A DNA stretch of 64,000 nucleotides from Streptococcus oralis (lineage in GTDB: Bacteria > Bacillota > Bacilli > Lactobacillales > Streptococcaceae). Where the stretch lies: assembly GCF_004127215.1 (NCBI RefSeq), contig NZ_QEWJ01000001.1, forward strand, positions 248,001 to 312,000, given 5' to 3'. Each line of letters starts with the position of its first letter. The stretch's first letter is position 1. This document shows, piece after piece, positions 36,201 to 42,724 of this stretch. The notes under the pieces are model-generated. The model was not told the DNA's origin, did no database searches, and saw only the letters and a program-made list of their open reading frames with translations. A program made the translations under genes and the position numbers.

Positions 36201-36420
36201 GCAATTCATCTAAGGGTTGAATCTTCTCTACCGCCCCCGAAGCAGTCTCATCAGTCTCAGTCGCCGAGCTAGCACTCGAAACAGGACTTGTAGGGGTAAC
36301 TTCTGCAGCTGCAGCTGGTTGGGAACTGAATAACATAGTTCCTATCACAACAGAGCACACTCCTACAGCATATTTCCGAATGCTATAGGTAGATTTTTTT
36401 TCAAAAAATCTCTTATCCAT
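27277..36420 (-). CDS. giant cell-wall-anchored glycosidase with GH20 and GH84 catalytic domains
   Basis: 3047 residues. YSIRK signal peptide (STYSIRKYAVG, 10-20; cleavage near AAAAE). Ser/Thr/Pro-rich region to about 135. Discoidin (F5/8 C) module about 140-285. GH20 about 395-890 with acid pair Asp694-Glu695 in HIGTDEYYG. LamG-like module about 895-1050. Second F5/8 C about 1055-1195. Pro-rich linker. GH84 about 1240-1700 (GFIEGYYGNPW at about 1400, catalytic Asp1517-Asp1518 in GILADDAAQP). Helical region to about 1870, several more F5/8-C-like modules to about 2550, three G5 domains (2570-2840), a final beta domain, and LPNTG at 3017-3021 with a TM helix and KKREE. Expected to remove terminal GlcNAc/GalNAc or disaccharides from host glycans. 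The GH20 DEY context resembles lacto-N-biosidase, but specificity is inference. Confidence 0.9.
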   Translation of the reverse strand: MDKRFFEKKSTYSIRKYAVGVCSVVIGTMLFSSQPAAAAEVTPTSPVSSASSATETDETASGAVEKIQPLDELPADLADKLAKAEAGGNDTPSIEGHEPTSEASAEATSPKPAQPKVSNEPTHPESATTAPTTEVEKTPDINHLLNVRVSASNHEQNTSFTADKAVDGDNTSRWATDKDVVNPQLTMTLDKVTSVKRIEIDWDRRQRTGKPNDPNIQGWKLYYATAEAINEEEATRKWKLAYEKDGQPVLDERVNLDVPIEAKYLKLEITKYAEGSMRWRNVGIQEIRAYSNIPEPGKVTSLNQVESLTLAQDGHSLVLPKLPGKVSLVGSNKTGVIDLNNKIYQPLTEQTVKVSLQQVHEGQTITKEFEVRVPGRYVDEGVGDKPTVAPTVQQWHGEEGRSSILEDTVLSVGDSGFDKAANFYANDLISRGLELAKGDSTSAHRIEFKKVTDKGYGEEGYGITIRDNVFTIEAQTNKGAFYATRTLLQMGQENIQNGEIRDFPSFSHRGFMLDTGRKFIPYDTLVDIMLNMAYYKMNDLQLHLNDNYIFLKEHLAGKNLTKEQEIEYVLNHADTGFRLQTDIVGDNGVPLTSKQHYTKDEMQRLIALADELGINLVPEIDTPGHALSFVKVRPDLMYKGQLSPNKHNVERVAMLDLDKNYDETLRFVKSVYDKLLDGENAPLRGVKTIHIGTDEYYGNNENYRRYVNDLITYIKGKGYTPRIWGSLSRKSGQTPVDLKDVEVDIWSLGWQHPQAALKAGAKIINITDVPTYSVPNGNNQQGAYGDYSSYEYQYNRWTPNDFTTAGNGPKLAASNPHILGGGHAVWNDNIDLHETGMTSYDIFKRFFEATRVTAEKTWGSNRAANNFEGRTLPHADYVYAPGSNPEYKIDDTETYEINSKTIKRYDAENITQSAKGLVFNKESKIENAIGNVGPSHVLKVDVTVTGDGVQELASSEGNKLYLSDESGKVAYKFEQHHIQFDKTLEKGKRYELVFVTKPQSTELYVNGEKINRIANPAHPRLAHTSLVLPLEKIGGFEGTLHNLSLSDKPFVNPRLIAQDQIARVEASSEQLPGNATEGAVSKAFDGNPATFWHSHWTKKDPSYTVTMTLKQATAVNALTYLPRPGGGNGLVTKYEIYAKKADQLVKVAEGTWDNNAAEKIANFEAVETDTIQLKILQGVEGYASAAEINLLKPIATSDEPATPPAPKPDPKPETPAPKDDGTVELEDTFIAKKPADPSVVEAALRSQEYLKKQYKIFPTPHKVTYGDGLVRLDKKVHLVIGEQVDIYTRNRLKSILQNSNISYTTGKTAEAGATNIYLGVHQTGSKAEEAQKTESVNQGLFDKIDAYSLVVKGQQISIVGKDTDAVFYGLTTLKHMLNDSSAPVLREVNVEDYADVKNRGFIEGYYGNPWSNEDRAALMRYGGDLKLTQYFFAPKDDPYHNSKWRELYPKEKLEEIRQLAKVGNENKTRYVWTIHPFMNSRIRFQNETVYQEDLNAIKAKFTQLLDVGVREFGILADDAAQPYGGYESYNRLMKDMTDWLTEKQATYPGLKKEMIFVPSQYWGNGREDELRSLNRNLPKSSIMTLTGGKIWGEVSENFLTQLKQNIEASGQPYRPVQLWINWPCTDNSKQHLILGGGEKFLHPGVDPSLIGGVMLNPMQQSEPSKIALFSAAEYSWNIWKNEAEAKAVNDVAFNFAETGRFTETKESAAFRELGKHMINQHMDNRVVKLEESVELAPKLTNFMSKLKAGQDVSAERKELKAEFAKLKAAAETYKASGNEQMREQIKYWLDNTIDQMNALDALLTATEFIGSKNADGLWNNYYKGLKDYEQSKKHSFWYVDHYENAELGVQHIRPFILNLKEYLAKEIEKELNPDKVVTTFITNRTGGEGDLTQVLDGDLSTQVIFKNPTRISTGDYVGLQFNKPVSIKKLSFAMGAVSNPKDTFNKAKVEYLNEAGEWTALPQGNYVGNESEITLDNLDIKAKGIRMVATEDRDNTWFAVREIAVNRPLENAKKKAGSITISPNLVYKLNTTAAKMTDNSDSTEAMLASSSTANGERDTTPVDAWVQLDLGSQQTVKKIRLVQGVTDKLAAGVIEVSTDGQNWTTVANLTGEQSKEVETNQNIRYVRVRNTQKTNFWWRIGNLSVESETGTDQYTDTNVEQLKTTQVHEKLGRYEMDIPAGTTLDAGQYLGMKLDRLHEIEDLKLGENANQALQLRYSPNGVEWYSASELQDHQLVRYVRLENKTGQKQAIGTTSLFLTTKEIQPTSIESTSMGINPNYGSGDVRKAKNLDQLFDGDLNNYVEFSDYPQTDGHMTLNLGATRQIKKIRAYIKDGTQNYLRDGKIQVSADGKTWKDVVSVGDGQENPARDDSLTDGWKHDSQRPGNRYIEGELPEATAAKYLRVLYTAPYRHRFVGFTELVINDGEYTKSVNNPTVEGAGTESKSSEKNNIADGNILSSYKATQDSGELIYHLSEKTESNHVRLISDIPAGSSAHVWAKTISKDGQTAWQDLGAVTTSFQTFQLANSAYLLDVKLKWEGGRPEFYEVSTYHAEIAETPNPDTPIPPVHKTTPAEGVQAPVVEQPRLDVVTEEVGFKTVERENPQLPKGTRKVVQEGKVGEKTTLVEVTIEKGKEIGRVTRDSFVSKTPVDQIVEIGKPVEQVTPAAGDKELVVEQPRLDVVTEEVTFKTIERENPQLPKGTRKVVQEGKVGEKTTLVEVTVENGKESSRVTRDSFVSKVPVDQIVEIGKPVEQVTPAEGVPAPVVEQPRLDVVTEEVAFKTVERENPQLPKGTRKVVQEGKVGEKTTLVEVTIENGKEIGRVTRDSFVSKVPVDQIVEIGSKEEKPSTPPVPSKPESDLRILTDKATKVQVIGTKATLDKVVSLKVKKVTAQNLEGKTYDAYDITLEDQDGQPIQPKGKVFVSLPLAANKEIEAVYTVKSAQQVDRLVFQQKGRYVEFMTDQLSVYAVVYKTSASQVQEEKPEIPSQDQTNKPDSPQNQEAKPDVPLQTPERKETAVLPNTGTATDSAFLLGILTALTGLFLFKKREE
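27907..28734 (-). repeat. three tandem 276-bp G5-domain repeats
   Basis: Three in-frame, highly similar units starting near 27907, 28183 and 28459. Each encodes 92 residues with VVTEEV, ERENPQLPKGTRKVVQEGKV and VTRDSFVSK. They form the stalk of the surface glycosidase and could recombine to change its length. Confidence 0.9.
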
Positions 36421-36444
36421 TTTCCTTTTCTCCTCCTAAAATTG

Positions 36445-36459
36445 AGTAAGCGCTTTCAA
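36445..36459 (-). promoter_or_regulatory. cre site (CcpA operator) of the glycosidase gene
   Basis: TTGAAAGCGCTTACT on the minus strand matches the cre consensus WTGNAANCGNWNNCW at every position. It lies between the -10 box and the SD, a position where bound CcpA blocks transcription. Confidence 0.8.
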
Positions 36460-36487
36460 ATAACGCATTTTATATATTATTATCTCT

Positions 36488-36516
36488 ATTATGCAACCCT
36501 TCCCTAAAAATGTCAA
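36488..36516 (-). promoter_or_regulatory. promoter of the glycosidase gene
   Basis: -35 TTGACA (36516-36511), 17-base spacer, -10 CATAAT (36493-36488). The leader of about 60 bases holds the cre site and ends with SD TAGGAGGAG. Confidence 0.8.
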
Positions 36517-36691
36517 GTCTTTTTATAAAAAAATTTAAAGTTTCTAATTAACTCAAGTATCAAACATTCTAGAGAGTAACTAACGGTTTTGATTCCTTAT
36601 ATGCCTCTCAAAGAAATCATGATATTACTGAACACTATCTCTAATAAACTTATCAAATATCACACTAGCATAGTGATTAATTTACTTGTTT
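36517..36691. other. A/T-rich gap between rpmA and the glycosidase promoter
   Basis: Apart from the terminators and the short repeat listed separately, I see no ORF, known repeat or further promoter here. Confidence 0.4.
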
Positions 36692-36737
36692 GAGACCTTA
36701 CAGCGTGAGACGGATTAATACACATATAACAAAAAGG
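36692..36737 (-). repeat. short dispersed repeat after rpmA terminators (copy 1)
   Basis: Plus-strand gagaccttaca ... acggattaata ... ataacaaaaag is shared, with gaps, with 49194-49241. Both copies directly follow the T-run of a minus-strand terminator. Confidence 0.45.
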
Positions 36738-36766
36738 CTCTCCGAGAAACTCGGAAAGCCTTATTT
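36730..36766 (-). terminator. second terminator downstream of rpmA
   Basis: AAGGCTtTCCGAG / CTCGGAgAGCCTT with TTT loop, followed by a T-run. Confidence 0.85.
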
Positions 36767-36804
36767 AATGCTACTTCTAGCTTCCTCGCCTTTACATTTC
36801 AAGG

Positions 36805-36836
36805 CTCGGGATAAAAAGGTTCACTGGACCTTTTTA
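36805..36836 (-). terminator. first terminator of the rplU-prp-rpmA operon
   Basis: AAAAAGGT / ACCTTTTT arms around cCAGTGa, touching the rpmA stop codon. Tandem with the hairpin at 36730-36766. Confidence 0.75.
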
Positions 36837-37127
36837 TTTAGCGATTGGGTAAACAGAAACTTGTTTTTTATCGCGACCTTTACGTTCAAAGCGTACTACG
36901 CCTTCAACTTTAGCGAACAAAGTATCGTCTCCACCACGACCAACGTTTACACCTGGGTAGATGTGTGTACCACGTTGACGGTAAAGGATTGATCCACCTG
37001 TTACAGTTTGTCCATCGGCTGCTTTAGCTCCAAGACGTTTCGCTTGTGAATCACGTCCGTTTGATGTAGAACCTCCACCCTTTTTGTGGGCGAAAAGTTG
37101 CAAGTTTGCAAGATTCATTTTTAACAT
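36834..37127 (-). CDS. rpmA: 50S ribosomal protein L27
   Basis: 97 residues. The N-terminal extension [19 protein letters not shown] is of the Firmicute type, cleaved after LQLF by the protease Prp (encoded just upstream), so that the mature protein begins AHKKGGG and reaches the peptidyl-transferase centre. SD GGAGG. Last gene of rplU-prp-rpmA, 16 bases after prp. Confidence 0.97.
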   Translation of the reverse strand: MLKMNLANLQLFAHKKGGGSTSNGRDSQAKRLGAKAADGQTVTGGSILYRQRGTHIYPGVNVGRGGDDTLFAKVEGVVRFERKGRDKKQVSVYPIAK

Positions 37128-37143
37128 TATGTTTTCCTCCGTG

Positions 37144-37488
37144 TTAGTTTTCTGTGATAACTCTGGTTTGGACGAACTCCGATGAGTCCTCCGATAATTT
37201 TGCCATACCTAAGAAAAATGATTCAAAGAATAACTGGGTCATTTCTCTCTGGTGTGACGGGATAGCCGTCGGTAGTTCAACCCTTAAAAAACCACCATCA
37301 TCTTCGTTTAATTCTAGGATTGGTTCATAGCCTGCAAATTTCTCAATGGAATTGACAAAGTTAACGGCAAGCGTAGAAACCGATGCACACACGACATCAA
37401 AGCCGTATTCGCCTGTCTCGGCGTGTCCAGTAATTTCCGCACTCCTCAGCTCGCCATCTTCGGCTCTCTCAAAGACTGCTTGTATCAT
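37144..37488 (-). CDS. prp: ribosomal-processing cysteine protease Prp
   Basis: 114 residues. Catalytic pair in [21 protein letters not shown] (His about 22, Cys about 34), conserved in the Prp/YsxB family. It removes the N-terminal extension of L27, whose gene follows immediately. SD AAGGAG. Lies between rplU and rpmA in the standard Firmicute order. Confidence 0.93.
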   Translation of the reverse strand: MIQAVFERAEDGELRSAEITGHAETGEYGFDVVCASVSTLAVNFVNSIEKFAGYEPILELNEDDGGFLRVELPTAIPSHQREMTQLFFESFFLGMAKLSEDSSEFVQTRVITEN

Positions 37489-37503
37489 GTGTTCTCCTTA
37501 AAA

Positions 37504-37818
37504 TTAAGCGTTGATTGCGTTGATGACAACTTTTGTATATGGTTGACGGTGACCTTGTTTACGGTGGCTACCTTTTTTAGGTTTGTACTTGTAAGTAACA
37601 ACTTTCTTTTGTTTTCCTTGTTTTTCAACAGTTCCAACTACAGTAGCTCCAGTAACAAGTGGAGTTCCGACAACAGTGTTTTCACCACCAACAAGAACAA
37701 CTTCGTTAAAAGTAACTTCTTGACCAGCTTCAACGTTCAATTTTTCAACGTAAACTGCTTGACCAACTTCAACTTTAACTTGTTTTCCGCCAGTTTTGAT
37801 AATTGCGTATGTGCTCAT
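37504..37818 (-). CDS. rplU: 50S ribosomal protein L21
   Basis: 104 residues beginning [20 protein letters not shown] and ending [16 protein letters not shown], canonical L21 ([15 protein letters not shown]). SD AGGAGG. First gene of rplU-prp-rpmA, preceded by a structured leader of about 165 bases. Confidence 0.97.
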   Translation of the reverse strand: MSTYAIIKTGGKQVKVEVGQAVYVEKLNVEAGQEVTFNEVVLVGGENTVVGTPLVTGATVVGTVEKQGKQKKVVTYKYKPKKGSHRKQGHRQPYTKVVINAINA

Positions 37819-37989
37819 TATGCACCTCCTATGATTTTTTGGGTTTCCCCGTATTTTGTGAAGACTCGCCTAGCATCGTGGGACGAACCACTTAGTAAAT
37901 GAGCTCTAAGTATAACAAAGTTTAAATTTGTTATACGATGAGCAACGATGTTCGTGCGGTTGCACAGGACTGTGCATAGTCAACTCTTC
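37819..37989 (-). ncRNA. L21 leader (cis-regulatory RNA)
   Basis: Between the promoter and rplU the transcript can form TGCACAG/CTGTGCA near its 5' end, a perfect 10-bp GTATAACAAA / TTTGTTATAC hairpin, and further folds up to the SD. Position and size match the L21 leader of Firmicutes, thought to mediate feedback by L21. The assignment is by context. Confidence 0.6.
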
Positions 37990-37990
37990 A

Positions 37991-37999
37991 AGTATAGCA
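37991..37999 (-). promoter_or_regulatory. extended -10 promoter of rplU operon
   Basis: TGCTATACT on the minus strand, upstream of the L21 leader. Confidence 0.65.
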
Positions 38000-38035
38000 T
38001 ATCTTCTTTTTTCTTACAAGCGAAATCAATCAAAT

Positions 38036-38722
38036 TTAAGCTTTTTCTTTTCCTTTTTTCCTCCAAGAAGCAAAAAGCATACTGATGTAAAAGATACTCA
38101 TCATAATAGGAACACCAAGAATGGTCTTCTCCTGATAGTAAATCGTCAAATAAGCCGAAAAAATGACTCCAAAGACAAAACTGCTAAGCAAGCTAACAAA
38201 AATCAAGCCCTCTCGTAGGAAAGGCGTATGTTTGGTCCGGAAGTAATCCCCAAAAGCTAACATGGTTCGTTTGATATTCCCTGTCATAAAAGCATTATTA
38301 TAGGCAATACCTGACACTTCTCCAAAAGCAGTTGTTACCAGTCCCATACAAAAGGCCAAGGGCGGTACTAGATAGATATTATCAACTGTTTGCGGCACAA
38401 AGCCAATAATTAGGGACAGGACTGCAAGTGGTATCAAGGACAAAATTGGCTTTTTAACTATTCGTAGTTTTTCTTTATACAATGTCAGTAAAAAGACCCC
38501 CATCATAAAGGAAAGCAAGGTCATTACTTTTGCACTGGCATCTGACACATTGTGTTGAATGAGTCCTACAGAAAGAAAGACGACATTCCCAGTTTGGCCT
38601 GCTACTAGGGTATTCCCTCGCACGATAAAGGTATAGGCATCTACATATCCTGCACAAAAAGTCAAAAAAAGCGCTAGTCTTTTAGACTGACGTGATATTT
38701 TTCTTATTGGTAATAATCTCAT
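38036..38722 (-). CDS. YoaK/DUF1275 family membrane protein
   Basis: 228 residues, six predicted TM helices. Family pattern FCAGYVDAYTFIVRGNTLVAGQTGNVV near the N-terminus and GEVSGIAYNNAFMTGNI in the middle (T-G-N repeated in the two halves, a transporter-like pseudo-repeat). Function unknown. Transcribed divergently from the oxidoreductase gene, with a TGGTACAAT -10 element upstream. Confidence 0.88.
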   Translation of the reverse strand: MRLLPIRKISRQSKRLALFLTFCAGYVDAYTFIVRGNTLVAGQTGNVVFLSVGLIQHNVSDASAKVMTLLSFMMGVFLLTLYKEKLRIVKKPILSLIPLAVLSLIIGFVPQTVDNIYLVPPLAFCMGLVTTAFGEVSGIAYNNAFMTGNIKRTMLAFGDYFRTKHTPFLREGLIFVSLLSSFVFGVIFSAYLTIYYQEKTILGVPIMMSIFYISMLFASWRKKGKEKA

Positions 38723-38836
38723 TTTCTCCCCCTTCTCATTTCATCTACTTATCTAAATATTGTACCACTTTCTTTGAGAAATTCGTAGTCCATTTGAAAA
38801 TTTTTACCATCTGTTGGATAGTCCTTCTTTTCTATG

Positions 38837-38845
38837 CTATAATGA
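38837..38845 (+). promoter_or_regulatory. extended -10 promoter of the 38878 operon
   Basis: TGCTATAAT about 33 bases before the ATG, with AAGGAG between. Confidence 0.65.
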
Positions 38846-38877
38846 AGGAAGGATTTAAAGTCGGAAAAGGAGTATCT

Positions 38878-39855
38878 ATGCTTAAATTAGGTGTTATCGG
38901 AACTAGTGCTATCAGTCATCACTTCATAGAAGCAGCCCATGCCAGTGGAGAATACCAGCTGGTCGCTGTCTACTCTAGAAAACTAGAAACCGCAGCAACC
39001 TTTGCTTCTCGCTATCAAGATATCCAGCTCTTTGATCAATTAGAGGACTTCTTCAAGAGTTCCTTTGATGTTGTCTATATTGCCAGTCCAAACTCCTTGC
39101 ATTTTGCTCAAGCCAAGGCTGCCTTGTCTTTTGGTAAGCATGTCATTCTTGAAAAGCCAGCTGTCACTCAGCCACATGAATGGCTAGATTTGGTTCAAAC
39201 GGCTAAGGAAAATCACTGTTTTATCTTCGAAGCCGCTCGTAATTACCACGAGGAAGCTTTTACTACTATCAAAAACTTTTTAGCAGACAAGCAAGTGCTG
39301 GGAGCAGATTTCAACTATGCCAAGTATTCTTCCAAGATGCCGGACTTGTTGGCTGGGCAGACGCCAAATGTCTTTTCAGACCGTTTTGCTGGCGGAGCTC
39401 TTATGGACTTGGGGATTTATCCTCTCTACGCTGCCGTTCGCCTCTTTGGAAAAGCTCAGGACGCGACCTATCAGGCTCAACAGCTCGACAATAGCATTGA
39501 CCTAAATGGAGACGGTATGCTCTTCTACCCTGACTTTCAAGTTCATATCAAGGCTGGAAAAAACATCACTTCCAATCTTCCTTGCGAGATCTACACAGAA
39601 GATGGAACCTTGACTCTCAACACGATTGAGCATGTCCACTCAGCTATTTTTACTGACCACAAAGGAAATCGAGTCCAGCTCCCTATCCAACAGGCTCCTC
39701 ATACGATGACTGAGGAAGTCGCTGCATTTGCACACATGATCCAGCAACCAGACAAGACACGTTACCAGAACTGGCTGGATGATGCAGGCTCTGTTCATGA
39801 GCTACTATATACTATGCGCCAGACTGCTGGCATTAGATTTGAGGCAGAAAAATGA
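38878..39855 (+). CDS. Gfo/Idh/MocA family oxidoreductase
   Basis: 325 residues. N-terminal Rossmann fold with GVIGTSAISHHFIEAA and the family motif HVILEKPAVTQPHEW (the EKP lysine), then the alpha/beta C-terminal domain (GGALMDLGIYPLYA). NAD(P)-dependent oxidation of a sugar or related alcohol; substrate unknown. The start at MLKLGVIG has AAGGAG 7 bases upstream, though the frame is open further upstream. It overlaps the helicase start by 4 bases (ATGA). Confidence 0.9.
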   Translation: MLKLGVIGTSAISHHFIEAAHASGEYQLVAVYSRKLETAATFASRYQDIQLFDQLEDFFKSSFDVVYIASPNSLHFAQAKAALSFGKHVILEKPAVTQPHEWLDLVQTAKENHCFIFEAARNYHEEAFTTIKNFLADKQVLGADFNYAKYSSKMPDLLAGQTPNVFSDRFAGGALMDLGIYPLYAAVRLFGKAQDATYQAQQLDNSIDLNGDGMLFYPDFQVHIKAGKNITSNLPCEIYTEDGTLTLNTIEHVHSAIFTDHKGNRVQLPIQQAPHTMTEEVAAFAHMIQQPDKTRYQNWLDDAGSVHELLYTMRQTAGIRFEAEK

Positions 39856-40934
39856 AAACCAAACTACCCACTGAATGGCAGGAATTGAGCGACCAACTCG
39901 GTTTCCAAGAATTTACTTCCATTCAAACTCAACTATTTGAACCCATTCTTGCTGGAGAAAACCTCCTAGGAGTGAGCCCAACAGGAACTGGTAAGACCCT
40001 CGCTTACTTACTCCCAAGTCTACTCAGACTACAAAAGAAAAAAGCCCAGCAACTCTTGATTCTAGCACCAAATACGGAACTTGCTGGACAGATTTTTGAT
40101 GTATGTAAAACGTGGGCAGAGGCTATCGGCTTGACTGCTCAGCTCTTCTTATCAGGTTCGAGTCAGAAACGTCAGATTGAACGCCTAAAAAAAGGACCAG
40201 AAATTCTGATTGGAACTCCCGGCCGTATCTTTGAGTTGATTAAATTGAAAAAAATCAAGATGATGAATGTGGAAACCATCATTCTAGATGAATTTGACCA
40301 ATTGCTCGATGATTCTCAGATTCACTTTGTTGAGAAAATTACCCACTACGCACCTCGTGACCACCAACTCGTCTATATGAGTGCGACGACCAAGTTTGAC
40401 CAAGAAAAGATTGCTCCAAAAACGCGCACCATTGATCTTTCTGACCAAAAGTTGGACAACATCCAACATTTCTACATGCAGGTGGACCAACGCCATCGTG
40501 TGGATATGCTACGAAAACTGGCTCATGTTGAGGATTTCCGTGGTTTGGTCTTCTTTAACAGCCTCTCAGACCTTGGAAGCGCAGAGGAAAAACTACAGTA
40601 TCGGGATATCTTGGCTGTTTCTCTCGCTAGCGATGTCAATGTCAAGTTTAGAAAAGTTATCTTGGAAAAGTTTAAAGACAAGCAGCTAACCCTGCTCCTT
40701 GCAACAGACCTTCTGGCTCGTGGAATTGATATTGATAGTCTAGAATGTGTCGTAAACTTTGATATTCCTAGAGACATGGAAACTTACACTCACCGCGCTG
40801 GCCGTACAGGTCGCATGAGCAAAGAGGGCTATGTGATCACTCTCGTAACCCATCCAGAAGAGCTTAAAAAACTCAAGAAATTTGCTACAGTTCGAGAAAT
40901 TGTCCTAAAAAACCAAGAACTCTATATCAAATAA
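39852..40934 (+). CDS. DEAD-box RNA helicase (DEFD variant)
   Basis: 360 residues. Q-motif region GFQEFTSIQTQLFEPIL, Walker A SPTGTGKT (about 42-49), APNTELA, GTPGR, motif II DEFD, motif III SAT, and C-terminal ATDLLARGIDI and HRAGRTGR. Shorter than CshA/CshB, with no C-terminal RNA-binding tail. ATP-dependent RNA remodelling, exact target unknown. Translationally coupled to the oxidoreductase. Confidence 0.92.
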   Translation: MKTKLPTEWQELSDQLGFQEFTSIQTQLFEPILAGENLLGVSPTGTGKTLAYLLPSLLRLQKKKAQQLLILAPNTELAGQIFDVCKTWAEAIGLTAQLFLSGSSQKRQIERLKKGPEILIGTPGRIFELIKLKKIKMMNVETIILDEFDQLLDDSQIHFVEKITHYAPRDHQLVYMSATTKFDQEKIAPKTRTIDLSDQKLDNIQHFYMQVDQRHRVDMLRKLAHVEDFRGLVFFNSLSDLGSAEEKLQYRDILAVSLASDVNVKFRKVILEKFKDKQLTLLLATDLLARGIDIDSLECVVNFDIPRDMETYTHRAGRTGRMSKEGYVITLVTHPEELKKLKKFATVREIVLKNQELYIK

Positions 40935-40958
40935 GGTTGGCTCACACCAACCTTTTTC
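40935..40958 (+). terminator. terminator after the helicase gene
   Basis: AGGTTGG ctcac ACCAACC followed by TTTTTC. Confidence 0.8.
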
Positions 40959-41336
40959 TTATCCCCAAGTAATTTCTAATTGATAGCTGGCAAAGGGGTG
41001 TCCCTCTTGATTTTGTAGTTGATAGGCTAGCTCAATCTTTTGCCCATCCAGTTTGTAGTGACTTGTCTGAATGATGAACTCCTGCATCCCCATTGGAGTA
41101 GGAATATAGGCCAAACTATCACTATCCTTTAGAAAACGCATGATGGTCTTGGGGCTCGAGAAACGGGTCATTACCAGTTCTTGACCATGAAACTTGAGTA
41201 CCACTTTTTCCTTTTCCTCGTTGTAAAAAAGCAAGTAAGTATAATCTCCTTTTTCACGCACTTCCACGTCATAGAGTTGGTCAATCACTTCCAACTGTTC
41301 ATCAAACTGAATCGTATTTCGCATCCGAATCTTCAC
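40959..41336 (-). CDS. DUF1934 family protein (YwiB-like)
   Basis: 125 residues beginning MKIRMRNTIQFDEQLEVIDQ, a lipocalin-like beta-barrel family of Firmicutes. Alternating strands and the motif TPMGMQEFIIQT are typical. Function unknown. Convergent with the helicase and divergent from the HD gene. Confidence 0.8.
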   Translation of the reverse strand: MKIRMRNTIQFDEQLEVIDQLYDVEVREKGDYTYLLFYNEEKEKVVLKFHGQELVMTRFSSPKTIMRFLKDSDSLAYIPTPMGMQEFIIQTSHYKLDGQKIELAYQLQNQEGHPFASYQLEITWG

Positions 41337-41393
41337 ATCATGTCCTCTTTCTTGTCTCTTGTCCTACTATTTTACCAAAAAGAGCAGGATTTT

Positions 41394-41401
41394 GCTATAA
41401 T
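41394..41401 (+). promoter_or_regulatory. extended -10 promoter of the HD gene, leaderless spacing
   Basis: TGCTATAAT ends 6 bases before the ATG at 41408, so transcription should begin at or next to the start codon. No SD can be present. Confidence 0.55.
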
Positions 41402-41407
41402 GGTCAT

Positions 41408-42715
41408 ATGAACGAAAAAGTATTCCGTGACCCAGTTCACAACTATATCCATGTAAACAATCAGATCATCTATGACTTGATCAATACAAAGGAATTTCAA
41501 CGTCTGCGCCGTATTAAGCAACTAGGAACTTCCAGTTATACCTTCCATGGTGGGGAGCACAGCCGCTTCTCCCACTGTTTGGGGGTTTATGAGATTGCAC
41601 GACGTATCACGGAGATTTTTGAAGAAAAATATCCTGAAGAATGGGATCCTGCTGAGTCTCTCTTGACCATGACCGCTGCTCTCCTACATGACCTTGGGCA
41701 TGGTGCCTACTCCCATACTTTTGAACATCTCTTTGATACAGATCATGAGGCCATTACTCAGGAAATCATCCAAAGCCCTGAAACAGAGATTCACCAAGTC
41801 CTGCTTCAAGTAGCGCCAGATTTTCCAGAAAAGGTAGCCAGTGTCATTGACCATACCTATCCTAACAAGCAGGTCGTACAGCTCATTTCCAGTCAGATTG
41901 ATGCGGATCGCATGGACTATCTCTTGCGCGACTCCTATTTTACAGGAGCATCTTATGGAGAATTTGACCTGACACGGATCCTTCGAGTGATTCGTCCTGT
42001 CGAAAATGGGATCGCCTTTCAGCGCAATGGCATGCATGCCATCGAAGATTACGTCCTCAGTCGCTACCAGATGTATATGCAGGTTTATTTTCACCCAGCA
42101 ACACGCGCCATGGAAGTTCTCCTGCAGAATCTTCTCAAGCGCGCTAAGGAACTCTACCCTGAGGACAAGGACTTCTTTGCACGCACTTCTCCACATCTCC
42201 TTCCTTTCTTTGAAAAAAATGTGACCTTGTCTGACTATCTGGCTCTTGATGATGGTGTGATGAATACCTACTTCCAGCTTTGGATGACCAGTCCTGACAA
42301 GATTCTCGCAGACTTATCGCAACGGTTTGTCAACCGCAAGGTCTTTAAATCCATCACCTTTTCACAAGAAGACCAAGACCAACTCGCAACCATGAGACAA
42401 CTGGTTGAAGAAATCGGTTTTGATCCAGACTACTACACTGCCATTCATAAGAACTTTGACCTTCCTTATGATATCTATCGTCCCGAATCTGAAAATCCAC
42501 GGACTCAGATTGAAATTTTACAAAAAAATGGAGAACTGGCAGAACTCTCTAGCCTGTCTCCTATTGTTCAATCCCTTGCTGGCAGTCGCCACGGAGATAA
42601 TCGTTTCTATTTTCCAAAAGAAATGTTAGATCAAAATAGCATCTTCGCAAGCATTACCCAGCAATTTTTACACTTGATTGAGAACGATCATTTTACCCCA
42701 AATAAGAGCTATTAG
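41408..42715 (+). CDS. HD-domain phosphohydrolase (dNTPase-like, YwfO family)
   Basis: 435 residues beginning MNEKVFRDPVHNYIHVNNQI. HD-superfamily metal ligands: EHSRFSHCLGVYEIA (first His), ALLHDLGHGAYSHTFE (His-Asp) and a downstream Asp in SSQIDADRMDYLLRDSYFTG. Related to dGTP triphosphohydrolases. Probably acts on dNTPs in the cytosol. Its mRNA appears leaderless. Followed by the HAD gene after 9 bases. Confidence 0.9.
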   Translation: MNEKVFRDPVHNYIHVNNQIIYDLINTKEFQRLRRIKQLGTSSYTFHGGEHSRFSHCLGVYEIARRITEIFEEKYPEEWDPAESLLTMTAALLHDLGHGAYSHTFEHLFDTDHEAITQEIIQSPETEIHQVLLQVAPDFPEKVASVIDHTYPNKQVVQLISSQIDADRMDYLLRDSYFTGASYGEFDLTRILRVIRPVENGIAFQRNGMHAIEDYVLSRYQMYMQVYFHPATRAMEVLLQNLLKRAKELYPEDKDFFARTSPHLLPFFEKNVTLSDYLALDDGVMNTYFQLWMTSPDKILADLSQRFVNRKVFKSITFSQEDQDQLATMRQLVEEIGFDPDYYTAIHKNFDLPYDIYRPESENPRTQIEILQKNGELAELSSLSPIVQSLAGSRHGDNRFYFPKEMLDQNSIFASITQQFLHLIENDHFTPNKSY

Positions 42716-42724
42716 AGGAAATAT

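Noticed and set aside
38786-38796. TACGAATT upstream of the DUF1275 gene, close to a cin-box
   Set aside because: One mismatch at the last base, no T-rich stretch in the right place, and the gene already has a TGGTACAAT -10 box; not a convincing ComX site.
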